The position numbers and the translations under genes were made by a program. Below are positions 49,448 through 56,562 of a stretch of DNA of 64,000 bases, piece after piece. How positions within the stretch are numbered: position 1 is the stretch's first letter; every line of letters starts with the position of its first letter. Source of the stretch: a virus; the IMG/VR virus record IMGVR_UViG_3300046660_000488, positions 186,001 to 250,000 of that record. One strand, 5' to 3'. The notes below the pieces were generated by a model that was given only the letters and a program-made list of their open reading frames with translations, had not been told where the DNA came from and searched no databases.

Positions 49448-49459
49448 TTTGGTAAACAA
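49448..49459 (+). promoter_or_regulatory. YTGGTNRACSA operator-like site
   Basis: TTTGGTAAACAA, 46 nt before the GIY-YIG gene; the second half-site is weak. Confidence 0.4.
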
Positions 49460-49504
49460 TGTTCCGTGGTGGTAGTCTGACCTCATTGTTCAGACCCATA
49501 CTTC

Positions 49505-50311
49505 ATGGAATTTCACATGAGTTCACACCAGAAAGCGGCTGCGAAGCCAATCACAGATGGAAAGGGCGCTAAGTCGGCGAGGCATATTGCGCGTCAACGA
49601 CTTCGTGATACCGCCATCCGCGCAGCAAAAGACTACACCGGCGAAGACGTCGATGTCGATTTTTTCCTCAGCGACGAATACAGCCCCACCGTCTACGAAG
49701 TCAGCATCCGCCCGACTTCTGAACCGAACTCTCCGCTCACCCTGCTCGGCGAGCAAGCCGCCGCCGACGAGCGCTCGTTCCGCAAGGTGATCCTGTCGGA
49801 CCCGCGCCTGCAAAGCCGTGGCGTCTATTTCTTCATGGACGCCCACCGCCGGGTTCTCTACGTCGGCCAAAGCGCCGACTCGAAGGCTGGTCTGGCCGCG
49901 CGCCTGATCCGTCACCTCGCCTACAGCAAGACCGACGCCCAAGCCCAGAACCGCATCGCCGTCAGCGAGATCGCCTACGTGGGGTTCTACGCTCTGCCGG
50001 AAAGCTCTGTCGCCCGGCTGCGAGAGATCGAGAAATCGTTGGTGGCCAAGTTCGCCGCCGAAGGTCACCCGGTCATGCAGACCATCGGCGCCACGACCCA
50101 GACGTTCGACATCGGTGAGCCCGTCGTTCTTCAGGTGATCCCCGATACGTCGATCCACGCTCGCCTCCGCAAAGAACGCGAAGTCGTCACCCAGATCGAC
50201 ATGTTCAAGGCCGCCTTCCTCCAGACCATGATCAACCCCACGCCGGGGTCGAAGACATGCGCTGATCGTCGGTTCAACTTGCTGATGAACGCCTTCAACT
50301 CGAACAGTTAG
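49505..50311 (+). CDS. GIY-YIG domain protein
   Basis: 268 aa. GVYFFMD...RVLYVGQS...LAARLIRHL (about residues 106-138) is the GIY-YIG nuclease core, with Tyr, Tyr, Arg at the expected places, and EIEKSLVAKF (about 178-187) gives the catalytic Glu helix. About 100 N-terminal residues are basic then acidic and not recognised; the C-terminus is helical. Free-standing GIY-YIG enzymes cut or repair DNA, and some phages use them as homing or host-DNA nucleases. It precedes a C5 methyltransferase on the same strand, so a protect-and-cut pairing is conceivable. Confidence 0.7.
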   Translation: MEFHMSSHQKAAAKPITDGKGAKSARHIARQRLRDTAIRAAKDYTGEDVDVDFFLSDEYSPTVYEVSIRPTSEPNSPLTLLGEQAAADERSFRKVILSDPRLQSRGVYFFMDAHRRVLYVGQSADSKAGLAARLIRHLAYSKTDAQAQNRIAVSEIAYVGFYALPESSVARLREIEKSLVAKFAAEGHPVMQTIGATTQTFDIGEPVVLQVIPDTSIHARLRKEREVVTQIDMFKAAFLQTMINPTPGSKTCADRRFNLLMNAFNSNS

Positions 50312-50368
50312 AAATAGCCGTTCGATGCCACTTTCTGTATACTTACTGGTACTTGGGTCGATTTCAAA

Positions 50369-51376
50369 ATGCGTTACATGACAGTGTGCAGCGGCGTTGA
50401 CGCGGTGTCCCTTGCTTGGGAACCGCTCGGCATGACGCCGGTGGCATTCTCTGAAATCGAAGAGTTCCCGAAGGCAGTCCTTGCCCACCGATGGCCGCAT
50501 GTCCCTGATCTGGGCGACCTGACGAAGATCGAGGGCAAGGACTGGGCTGGGAAGGTGGACATCCTGTGGGGGTCCACGCCCTGCCAAGCCTTCTCGCTTT
50601 CCGGCCGGAGAGCGGGGCTGACGGACCCGCGTGGCGCGATCACGCAGGCCTTCGCCGATCTGGCCGACGACATCAATCCAGACTTCGTGCTCTGGGAGAA
50701 CGTAAAAGGGGTCTTTAGTGACAAAAGCAACGCCTTCGGATGCTTACTCGGGGCGCTGGCCGGAGAAGATGTGCCTCTCGTCCCACCAAGGGGCGGATGG
50801 ACGCACGCTGGTTATGTGCTTGGACCAAAGCGCAATATCGCATGGCGACTCTTCGATGCCCAATATTCAGGAGTTCCGCAACAGCGCGACCGCGTGTACC
50901 TTGTGGCCTGTCCTTCAGACGGACTCGACCCAAGAGACGTTCTATTTGAGTCGCACACGAGCAGCCAAACTCCTCCGAGTGGCACAATCGCGCGGAAAGA
51001 CCTTGCCGCCGCTCTTGGCTACAGCGCTGGAGAACGTGCGTTCTCGGCCGCCCTCCGAGGCCGCGACGAAGGCGAGCAAATCGAAATCGGCAACGACGTA
51101 GCCAACTGCCTGCTGGCCGTGGCTGGCGGGTCGTCGGTTCCGATGGCCTTGGTCGATGACGGTGTGTTCCCGGTGGTCCGGACCCTGACGCCTATCGAGG
51201 CCGAGCGCCTGATGGGCATGCCGGACGATCACACCCTGATCCCCGGTCAACCGGGCGGGAAGACGGCCCGCTACAAGGCCATCGGCAATTCGCTGAACGT
51301 CAAAGACGTGCGGTGGATCGGTGAGCGCATTATCGAAACGGTGTTTTTCAGTCCTCGTAAAGGTGAAGCTCGATAA
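50369..51376 (+). CDS. C5-cytosine DNA methyltransferase
   Basis: 335 aa. SAM motif CSGVDAVSLAWE (7-18), catalytic PCQAFSLSGRR (71-81), ENVKG (110-114), QQRDRVYL near 170 and the final RLMGMP...KAIGNSLNV (about 282-315) are all present, so an active enzyme is likely. The target domain lies between about 190 and 275 and its site cannot be read. Phages use such enzymes to hide from host restriction. Its 3' end overlaps the convergent gene by 29 bp. Confidence 0.9.
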   Translation: MRYMTVCSGVDAVSLAWEPLGMTPVAFSEIEEFPKAVLAHRWPHVPDLGDLTKIEGKDWAGKVDILWGSTPCQAFSLSGRRAGLTDPRGAITQAFADLADDINPDFVLWENVKGVFSDKSNAFGCLLGALAGEDVPLVPPRGGWTHAGYVLGPKRNIAWRLFDAQYSGVPQQRDRVYLVACPSDGLDPRDVLFESHTSSQTPPSGTIARKDLAAALGYSAGERAFSAALRGRDEGEQIEIGNDVANCLLAVAGGSSVPMALVDDGVFPVVRTLTPIEAERLMGMPDDHTLIPGQPGGKTARYKAIGNSLNVKDVRWIGERIIETVFFSPRKGEAR

Positions 51377-51968
51377 TCTCGACGGTCGCTGAGTCGATCA
51401 TCACCTCGTTGTCCGATCCGTATCCGTCGTACGGATCGGTCAGCGCGCGATGAAGCTCCGAGCGGTTGGGGATGTCGGGGATGGTCTGGAGGAAGGCGAT
51501 CAGACCTTTCATCGACAGGACCACGGCCGGGGCCTTGACCTTGTAGATGATGATCACTTGCTTGGCGTCGCCGATGGGCGCGTCAACATCATCCTCATCG
51601 AAACTCCGCAGATCACCATTGTGGTGCATGCTGCGCTCGACGTATCCAGCCGCCTCATCGAATGACGGCGTGAAACCCTGCACTCCACCAGTTTTCTGGA
51701 AGCGTGGGGCCATCTGGTGATGGGTCAGCAGGTCTACAAAGGTCTCGCAGACCTCGCGATCCTCTGGCGTGATGTCGTGCCAGAGCGCACGGTAGTAGAC
51801 TCCGGCACCGAACACTTCCTGATAGCCATTGGCGTGGATCACCGCGATGGCTTCCTCAATGCCGTTGCCGTCATTGTGGATGATGTAGTCATGGATGACG
51901 CCGAGCGCGTGGCTCAGGGCGTCATTGCTCAGGTCACCGTCTTCGAGGATGGAAATCAGATCGCGCAT
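51348..51968 (-). CDS. Second ADP-ribosyltransferase-like protein, late and predicted leaderless
   Basis: 206 aa from ATG 51968. An ART-like order is visible: VYYRAL (57-62, candidate first-strand Arg60), GFTPSFDEAAGYV (98-110, in place of the STS strand) and SDNEVMIDSATVEII (185-199, Glu188 as the candidate catalytic Glu). The N-terminal half is helical. The late promoter core ends 4 nt before the ATG and overlaps the stop codon of the gene upstream. Sequence divergence is high, so this is a fold-level suggestion. Confidence 0.45.
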   Translation of the reverse strand: MRDLISILEDGDLSNDALSHALGVIHDYIIHNDGNGIEEAIAVIHANGYQEVFGAGVYYRALWHDITPEDREVCETFVDLLTHHQMAPRFQKTGGVQGFTPSFDEAAGYVERSMHHNGDLRSFDEDDVDAPIGDAKQVIIIYKVKAPAVVLSMKGLIAFLQTIPDIPNRSELHRALTDPYDGYGSDNEVMIDSATVEIIELHLYED

Positions 51969-51972
51969 CCCG

Positions 51973-51978
51973 TATTTA
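51973..51978 (-). promoter_or_regulatory. T4-type late promoter core overlapping a stop codon
   Basis: Minus-strand TAAATAC; its TAA (51976-51978) is the stop of the regulator gene upstream. ATG 51968 follows after CGGG. The predicted transcript starts within a base of the ATG. Confidence 0.6.
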
Positions 51979-52710
51979 GGAGCGCGTTTTTCCGATGGGG
52001 CCGCCGAACGCCGGGTCGGCAAACTGCCGGATGCCTTCGCGGGAGTTGATCTTCAGGCGCTTGACCTGACCATCGGTCACGGTGAATCCCACTTTCTCGC
52101 TGATGGCGTAGGCGATCTGGTTGTCGGTCGCGCCACTCTCGTGGAGCTTGCGGACCTCGTTGACCAGTTCGAGGGTCCATTCCACGGTCTTGGTGTTCTC
52201 GGTCATTTCCGGGTCGATGGTCTTGACCATCTGGAAGACCTCGAACGGGACCGTACCCTTCGTGCCGTAGGAATTGATCCGGGCGACGCTGACGCCCGTC
52301 TGGGCGGCGAAGCGACGTTGCCAGCCCTTGGGCTTGCTGAACCGCTTGATGACCTCCGCCGCGAACAAGGAATAGCTGACGTTGTCGTTCTCGTCAGGCT
52401 TCACCTTGCCCTTGGCGTCGGCGACTTGCTCTTCAAGCTTCACGATGGTCCCGTTCAGCTTGATGATGTTCTTCCGCAGATCGAGGATGGTGTCCTCGTG
52501 CTGCTTGATCACGTTCTGTGTCGTGTCGTAGCTCATGTACGGCGTCGTCGCCGGAGCGGAGACTGGTTGTGACAGCAACTCGCTGAACGTCAGACCACTC
52601 GTGGTCATCATCTTCGCGACTTGGCGGACGGCGTTCAATGCCGTGTGCTCATCGGTGCGCGAGTCACCGGCGAGGTCAAGCATTTTGACCAGTCGTTCTG
52701 TCACAACCAT
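51976..52710 (-). CDS. Putative multi-domain regulator
   Basis: 244 aa, TGGAG before the ATG. Residues 5-45 (RLVKMLDLAGDS...ALNAVRQVAKMMTTSGLTFSEL) resemble the DUF2786 helical motif. About 65-105 is a coiled coil (IKQHEDTILDLRKNIIKLNG). About 112-160 holds an HTH-like region (RRFAAQTGVSVARINSYGTKG). The end (WTLELVNEVRKLHESGATDNQIAYAISEK) has the W-x-hh-...-G-x-x-x-x-x-IA layout of GcrA/Myb-like helices. The combination suggests a DNA-binding regulator. No known fusion of this form comes to mind. Confidence 0.5.
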   Translation of the reverse strand: MVVTERLVKMLDLAGDSRTDEHTALNAVRQVAKMMTTSGLTFSELLSQPVSAPATTPYMSYDTTQNVIKQHEDTILDLRKNIIKLNGTIVKLEEQVADAKGKVKPDENDNVSYSLFAAEVIKRFSKPKGWQRRFAAQTGVSVARINSYGTKGTVPFEVFQMVKTIDPEMTENTKTVEWTLELVNEVRKLHESGATDNQIAYAISEKVGFTVTDGQVKRLKINSREGIRQFADPAFGGPIGKTRS

Positions 52711-52744
52711 GGGGTACTCCAGAGGCTACTTGTGGCGGGAACGA

Positions 52745-53326
52745 TTAGGCGGTGACTTCGCCGCGCAGATCGTTCAGTTGGGCTTGGATCGAGTCCAGCT
52801 TCGACAGGCGGGTGACCGCACGGTCGCGTTCCACGGTGATCGAGCGGATCGTAGCGGCTTGGCGCTCGATGGTCGAGGTCAGGCCGGTGATCAGGTGGTG
52901 CTGGCGAGCTTCGAATTCGGCGCCGAACTTGGCGGCCAGACGGGTCGAGCCGGTGGTGGCGGCGCGGTTGAACAGCGTGATGGTCTCGGAGACGTCCTTC
53001 TGCACGTCGCCCTTGAAGGCGGGCAGGGTCGGAACGACCAGAGCCACCGACGTGGAAGGACGAGCGGCCAGACGGGCGCCCTTGATGCGAGCCCATGCAG
53101 CGACGACGCCACGCGGGCACTTGGCGATGCTGCCGGTGCGGGCGATGGCGCGGCCTTCAGGCGTGTAGCGCAGGATGTTCTTCAGGGTCTGCACGCTGTA
53201 CTTGGTGATGCGCGAGTAGTCGGCGAGGGTGTAGCCCGGACGCATGGCCACGGCGATCTTCAGTTCCTTGATCGCGCGGTTGCTGATGCGGGTCGTCTTA
53301 CCGGTGTCGGTCGAGTAAATAGCCAC
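52745..53326 (-). CDS. Putative HTH / coiled-coil protein
   Basis: 193 aa from GTG 53326 with AGAGG 9 nt upstream. An ATG at 53419 gives 31 more residues but lies in an operator-like region, so I prefer the GTG. PGYTLADYSRITKYSVQTLKNIL (about residues 29-51) looks like a helix-turn-helix, and the last 60 residues form a coiled coil (TIERQAATIRSITVERDRAV). With the gene at 51976 it forms a small regulator pair. Target unknown. Confidence 0.55.
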   Translation of the reverse strand: MAIYSTDTGKTTRISNRAIKELKIAVAMRPGYTLADYSRITKYSVQTLKNILRYTPEGRAIARTGSIAKCPRGVVAAWARIKGARLAARPSTSVALVVPTLPAFKGDVQKDVSETITLFNRAATTGSTRLAAKFGAEFEARQHHLITGLTSTIERQAATIRSITVERDRAVTRLSKLDSIQAQLNDLRGEVTA

Positions 53327-53403
53327 GATAAATTGCCTCTGGAAATGGTTTCGGTTCGAGTGGTTCAGGGCGGCTGCAATTGCCGAAATAACCTGATGTC
53401 GAA

Positions 53404-53414
53404 TTGGTAAACCG
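53404..53414 (-). promoter_or_regulatory. YTGGTNRACSA operator-like site, proximal of two
   Basis: TTGGTAAACCG on the plus strand, 29 bp from the next site, upstream of the HTH/coiled-coil gene. Confidence 0.45.
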
Positions 53415-53432
53415 ACCATTCACCGTTGGCAA

Positions 53433-53443
53433 CTGGTAAACGA
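53433..53443 (-). promoter_or_regulatory. YTGGTNRACSA operator-like site, distal of two
   Basis: CTGGTAAACGA on the plus strand; read from the minus strand it gives TCGTTTACCAG with a -35-like TTTACC. Confidence 0.45.
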
Positions 53444-53451
53444 AAATTATC

Positions 53452-54408
53452 CTAATTTTTTTTGGAACGAATGCGCGATTCAATCACGGATCGCATGTCA
53501 GGATTCTGCTCAACCAACGTGCAGGAAAACCCTTCCAGCAAAGCGCCAGCGCCCGTTGTCCCGGTCCCCGCGAAGGGGTCGAGAATGTGTCCACCCGGCG
53601 GGCAGATCGCGCGACACAATTCCTGCATTAGCGCTACCGGCTTTACGGAGGGATGGAGCGAATTGTGGTCCGATTTCTTGGCCTTGGCGTGGCGGAAGAT
53701 CGTGGTCGGCCACTGTCCGCCGCGTGAGCGCTGGAGGCGGCCGATATTGACCGCGCCCGTGCCGTGGAGCCGGACGTTGTCGATCATCCGTTTCTCGGTG
53801 ATCGGTTTCTGGGCCATCATGATCGGCTCGAAGCAGGGCTTGAAGGTGTTGACCCCGTAGAAGAAGCCCAGCCACTTGCGGGCCTCGTCGGAGACGCCTC
53901 GCGCGAAGACCTTGAATTGCTTGGTCAGGCGCTGCTGGGCGCCATGGACGGCGTTGGCGGCCGTGAAGCCAGACCCAGTCTTCATGCCGATGGCCTTGCG
54001 GTCAGGGACGTTGTCGCGGTCGAATAGCTCGGCGAGGTTGGCGGGCTTGGGCAGGCCACCGGGGAATTCCCACGCCAGCATGGGGTAGAGCTTGAACCCA
54101 GCGTCTTCAGCCGCCACAGCGACCCTGTGGTACAGGCGCGAGGCCGCGAAGGACAGCACGAAGCCGCCCGGCTTCAGCGCCGCGTAGATCAGGTCCCAAA
54201 GCTCGGCCGAGAACGCGATGCCAGTGGAGTCCCACGATTTGCCATGCAGGCCGATCTCGTAGGGCGGGTCAGTGATGATCGCGTCAAACTGACGACCTTC
54301 CGCCACGCATTCTTTCAGGTATTCGAGGCAGTCGCCGATGACGATGTTGCATTTGGACAGATCGACAGCAGGCGGCTGCTCTACTGGCATGAAGTATTCG
54401 CTACTCAT
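53452..54408 (-). CDS. DNA methyltransferase, beta-class (N4-C or N6-A)
   Basis: 318 aa. DPPY at 47-50 (FDAIITDPPYEIG) precedes the SAM motif DPFAGTGTTGAG (about 281-292), the motif order of the beta class to which CcrM also belongs. The region between, with SVKPVALMQELCR, is the usual layout. It lacks the C-terminal extension of CcrM, so its target cannot be assumed to be GANTC. The late promoter core sits 5 nt before the ATG, predicting an exactly leaderless mRNA; late expression would fit marking progeny DNA. Confidence 0.85.
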   Translation of the reverse strand: MSSEYFMPVEQPPAVDLSKCNIVIGDCLEYLKECVAEGRQFDAIITDPPYEIGLHGKSWDSTGIAFSAELWDLIYAALKPGGFVLSFAASRLYHRVAVAAEDAGFKLYPMLAWEFPGGLPKPANLAELFDRDNVPDRKAIGMKTGSGFTAANAVHGAQQRLTKQFKVFARGVSDEARKWLGFFYGVNTFKPCFEPIMMAQKPITEKRMIDNVRLHGTGAVNIGRLQRSRGGQWPTTIFRHAKAKKSDHNSLHPSVKPVALMQELCRAICPPGGHILDPFAGTGTTGAGALLEGFSCTLVEQNPDMRSVIESRIRSKKN

Positions 54409-54413
54409 GCCGG

Positions 54414-54419
54414 TATTTA
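54414..54419 (-). promoter_or_regulatory. T4-type late promoter core, exactly leaderless
   Basis: Minus-strand CTAAATAC, then CGGC and ATG 54408. The predicted transcript start is the A of the ATG. Confidence 0.65.
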
Positions 54420-54456
54420 GGGTTTGTTAAACTCGCCCTTTATTTTATGGACATAG

Positions 54457-54488
54457 CAAAAAGCCCCCGACCGTGGTGGCCGAGGGCT
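54457..54488 (-). terminator. Rho-independent terminator
   Basis: Minus strand AGCCCTCG paired with CGGGGGCT (one G-U), then TTTTT, 28 nt after the stop of the 52-aa gene. Confidence 0.8.
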
Positions 54489-54515
54489 CTTGTTACCTTG
54501 GTGCTGGACTGGCGA

Positions 54516-54674
54516 TCAGTCGTCGGCGAGCGTGCCGTTGACGGAGACGCCGCCGCCGAACTTTTCGGTGGCGCGCTTGCGGGCCTTCGAGAACTTGTCG
54601 TCGTCTGAGGTGAACGAGAAGACGAAGGCGCCCTTGATGCGGTTACGGCCACGGAACACAGCGAGCTTTTGCAT
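54516..54674 (-). CDS. Small basic protein
   Basis: 52 aa from ATG 54674. Basic (FRGRNRIKGAFVF; KARKRATEKF), with an acidic centre DDD. It forms its own unit: a sigma70-like promoter upstream, a GGAG-containing leader and a terminator after it. High-expression layout for a tiny protein suggests an early host-takeover role, but there is no match. Confidence 0.6.
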   Translation of the reverse strand: MQKLAVFRGRNRIKGAFVFSFTSDDDKFSKARKRATEKFGGGVSVNGTLADD

Positions 54675-54715
54675 GATAGGTAAATGTCTCCAAGAAATGT
54701 TGATCCGATGAGCAC

Positions 54716-54743
54716 ATAGTACACGCTGTGCTTTCTTTGTCAA
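54716..54743 (-). promoter_or_regulatory. Sigma70-like promoter
   Basis: Minus strand TTGACA (54738-54743), 16 bp, TACTAT (54716-54721). The -35 lies inside the inverted repeat 54726-54749. Confidence 0.6.
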
Positions 54744-54749
54744 GCACAG
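54726..54749. repeat. Inverted repeat CTGTGCTT/AAGCACAG over a promoter
   Basis: Eight-base arms and an 8-nt centre, with the same arms as at 31685-31707. It covers the -35 of the promoter for the 52-aa gene, as an operator would. Confidence 0.6.
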
Positions 54750-54792
54750 TTTCAAGTATAGATTTCATCAGTGTTTTCAACGACATGACACG

Positions 54793-54822
54793 AAAAAGCC
54801 CCCGACCATGGGTCGAGGGCTT
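54793..54822 (-). terminator. Rho-independent terminator of the MetRS unit
   Basis: Minus strand AAGCCCTCGACC, CAT, GGTCGGGGGCTT, then TTT. It lies 31 nt after the metG stop. Confidence 0.85.
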
Positions 54823-54852
54823 TCAAATAGACGGGCTCTGACTTTCAAATGG

Positions 54853-56562
54853 TCAGGGGTACTGTGCTTCCAATTCCGCGATACGGTCGTCGCTGATCTT
54901 GTCGAACAGGATGCCCGGCGGGTTGACGACCCACGGCCCTCCGACCGGCGTGTCGAAGGCGTTCTTGATTTTCTCGCTGGTGAACGGGATGAACGGCTCG
55001 AAGAACCTACCCAGTTCACAGGCGAAATAGATGCACTGCCGCAGAACCTGCTTGGTCCCTTCGAGGTCACCGGCCGAGTGGAGTTTCCACGGTGCCGCGT
55101 TCTGGAGGAAGGTGTTGGCATACTGGGCCATGTCGCGCAGCAGCGTGGCCGCCTTGACGATCTCGAAATCGCTCATGGCCCTTTGCTGTTGGGCGACGAT
55201 CTCCCCGAACGGTCCGATGTACGGACCCTCCATCAACGGCCTGTCGCTCTCGATGACCATGAGGTCGTATTTCTGGCACATCGAGACGACGCGGTTGATG
55301 AAGTTGCCCAGCTTGTCGGCCAGATCGCTGTTGACCGCTTTCTGGAAGCCGCTCCATGTGAAGGCCGTGTCGTTACTCTCCGGCGCGTTCGACAGCAGAT
55401 ACCAGCGCCAGTAATCGGCGGGGAACAATTCGAGCGCGGCGTCCATGAAGATGCCGCGATTGCCGGACGTTGAGAATTTCCCGCCGTTCCAGTTGAGCCA
55501 GTTGAAGGCCTTCAGGTAATCGACTGTCTTCATGTTCGACAGGTCGTCAAACGGCAGATCGTTTTTCGCGCCCAGCACGGTGGCCGGGAACGAGGTCGTG
55601 TGGAAGGCGACGTTGTCCTTGCCCATGACCTGCACGTAGGTCAGGTCGGATGTGTCGGCAGAAAGCCACGCTCGAACGTGCTGGGATTTGATGTACGACG
55701 TCCTCGCCGATTGCCCGAACTGTGCTTCAAAGACTTCTGATTCCGTGTGGCATGATTCGATGGTCGCCGCATAGTAGGCGATTGGGGCGTCGAACCAGAC
55801 GTAGAAGACCTTGCCGGGCATATCCGGAACAGGGATGCCCCATTTCAGGTCGCGGGTGATGCAGCGATCCTGAAGACCCTCGTTGATGTGCTTGTGGGCG
55901 ATTCCGCGCGCCAGCGTGCTCCAGTGCGCGTCTCGTTCGAGAAGCCACTTGGTGACGTCCGGCGCTGCCTTGGACAGACACAGGAACAGGTGATCGGTCT
56001 CGCGCAGTTCGAGGTTGGTCGAGCAGGAGATCGCCGATTGCGGATTGATCAGGTCGGTTGGGTCAAGAAGCGAACCACATTGGTCGCACTGATCGCCCCT
56101 CGCCATGCCGAACGAACACTTCGGGCAGGTCCCGAGGATGTAGCGGTCCGGCAGAAAGAGGTCGTCGTCAATGCTGAAGTACTGCTTGATCGTGCGTTTC
56201 TCGATCATCCCATTGGCCGACAGCGCCTCGTAGAACCGGCGCGTCAGGCGGTGGTTGGTCTTGGAAGACGAGCGACCGAAATGGTCGAACGACAGGCCGA
56301 ACCGGTCGGCGAGGTCGGCTTGGATAGCGTGCTGCTCACCACAATAGGTCTCGACAGACTGGCCAGCCGCCTGAGCGGCAAGCTCGGCAGGCGTGCCGTG
56401 CTCGTCAGTCGCGCAGATGAACTTGACTTCGCTATCGCCCCGAGCCCGCAAATGGCGCGCAAAGGCGTCGGCGGGAAGCATCGAGCCCGCGAGGTTTCCC
56501 AGATGCTTGACGCCGTTGATGTACGGCAAAGCCGAGGTGATTAGGAAGCGTTGGGTGCTCAT
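54853..56562 (-). CDS. metG: Methionyl-tRNA synthetase
   Basis: 569 aa class I enzyme that charges tRNA-Met. HLGN (20-23) is the HIGH-type motif and GGKFSTSGNRG (about 355-365) replaces KMSKS, as in KFSTS-type MetRS. A four-Cys knuckle CPKC...CDQC (about 144-161) matches MetRS type 1. WFDAPIAYYAAT is the methionine-site helix. The tRNA-binding EMAP-like tail is absent, giving a compact length. Coupled to the gene upstream by a 4-nt overlap and closed by a terminator. Confidence 0.95.
   Translation of the reverse strand: MSTQRFLITSALPYINGVKHLGNLAGSMLPADAFARHLRARGDSEVKFICATDEHGTPAELAAQAAGQSVETYCGEQHAIQADLADRFGLSFDHFGRSSSKTNHRLTRRFYEALSANGMIEKRTIKQYFSIDDDLFLPDRYILGTCPKCSFGMARGDQCDQCGSLLDPTDLINPQSAISCSTNLELRETDHLFLCLSKAAPDVTKWLLERDAHWSTLARGIAHKHINEGLQDRCITRDLKWGIPVPDMPGKVFYVWFDAPIAYYAATIESCHTESEVFEAQFGQSARTSYIKSQHVRAWLSADTSDLTYVQVMGKDNVAFHTTSFPATVLGAKNDLPFDDLSNMKTVDYLKAFNWLNWNGGKFSTSGNRGIFMDAALELFPADYWRWYLLSNAPESNDTAFTWSGFQKAVNSDLADKLGNFINRVVSMCQKYDLMVIESDRPLMEGPYIGPFGEIVAQQQRAMSDFEIVKAATLLRDMAQYANTFLQNAAPWKLHSAGDLEGTKQVLRQCIYFACELGRFFEPFIPFTSEKIKNAFDTPVGGPWVVNPPGILFDKISDDRIAELEAQYP

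Noticed and set aside
47943-49475. 510-codon plus-strand frame opposite the zinc-cluster gene
   Set aside because: The minus-strand gene has Cys clusters, a promoter and a ribosome binding site; the plus frame has none of these.
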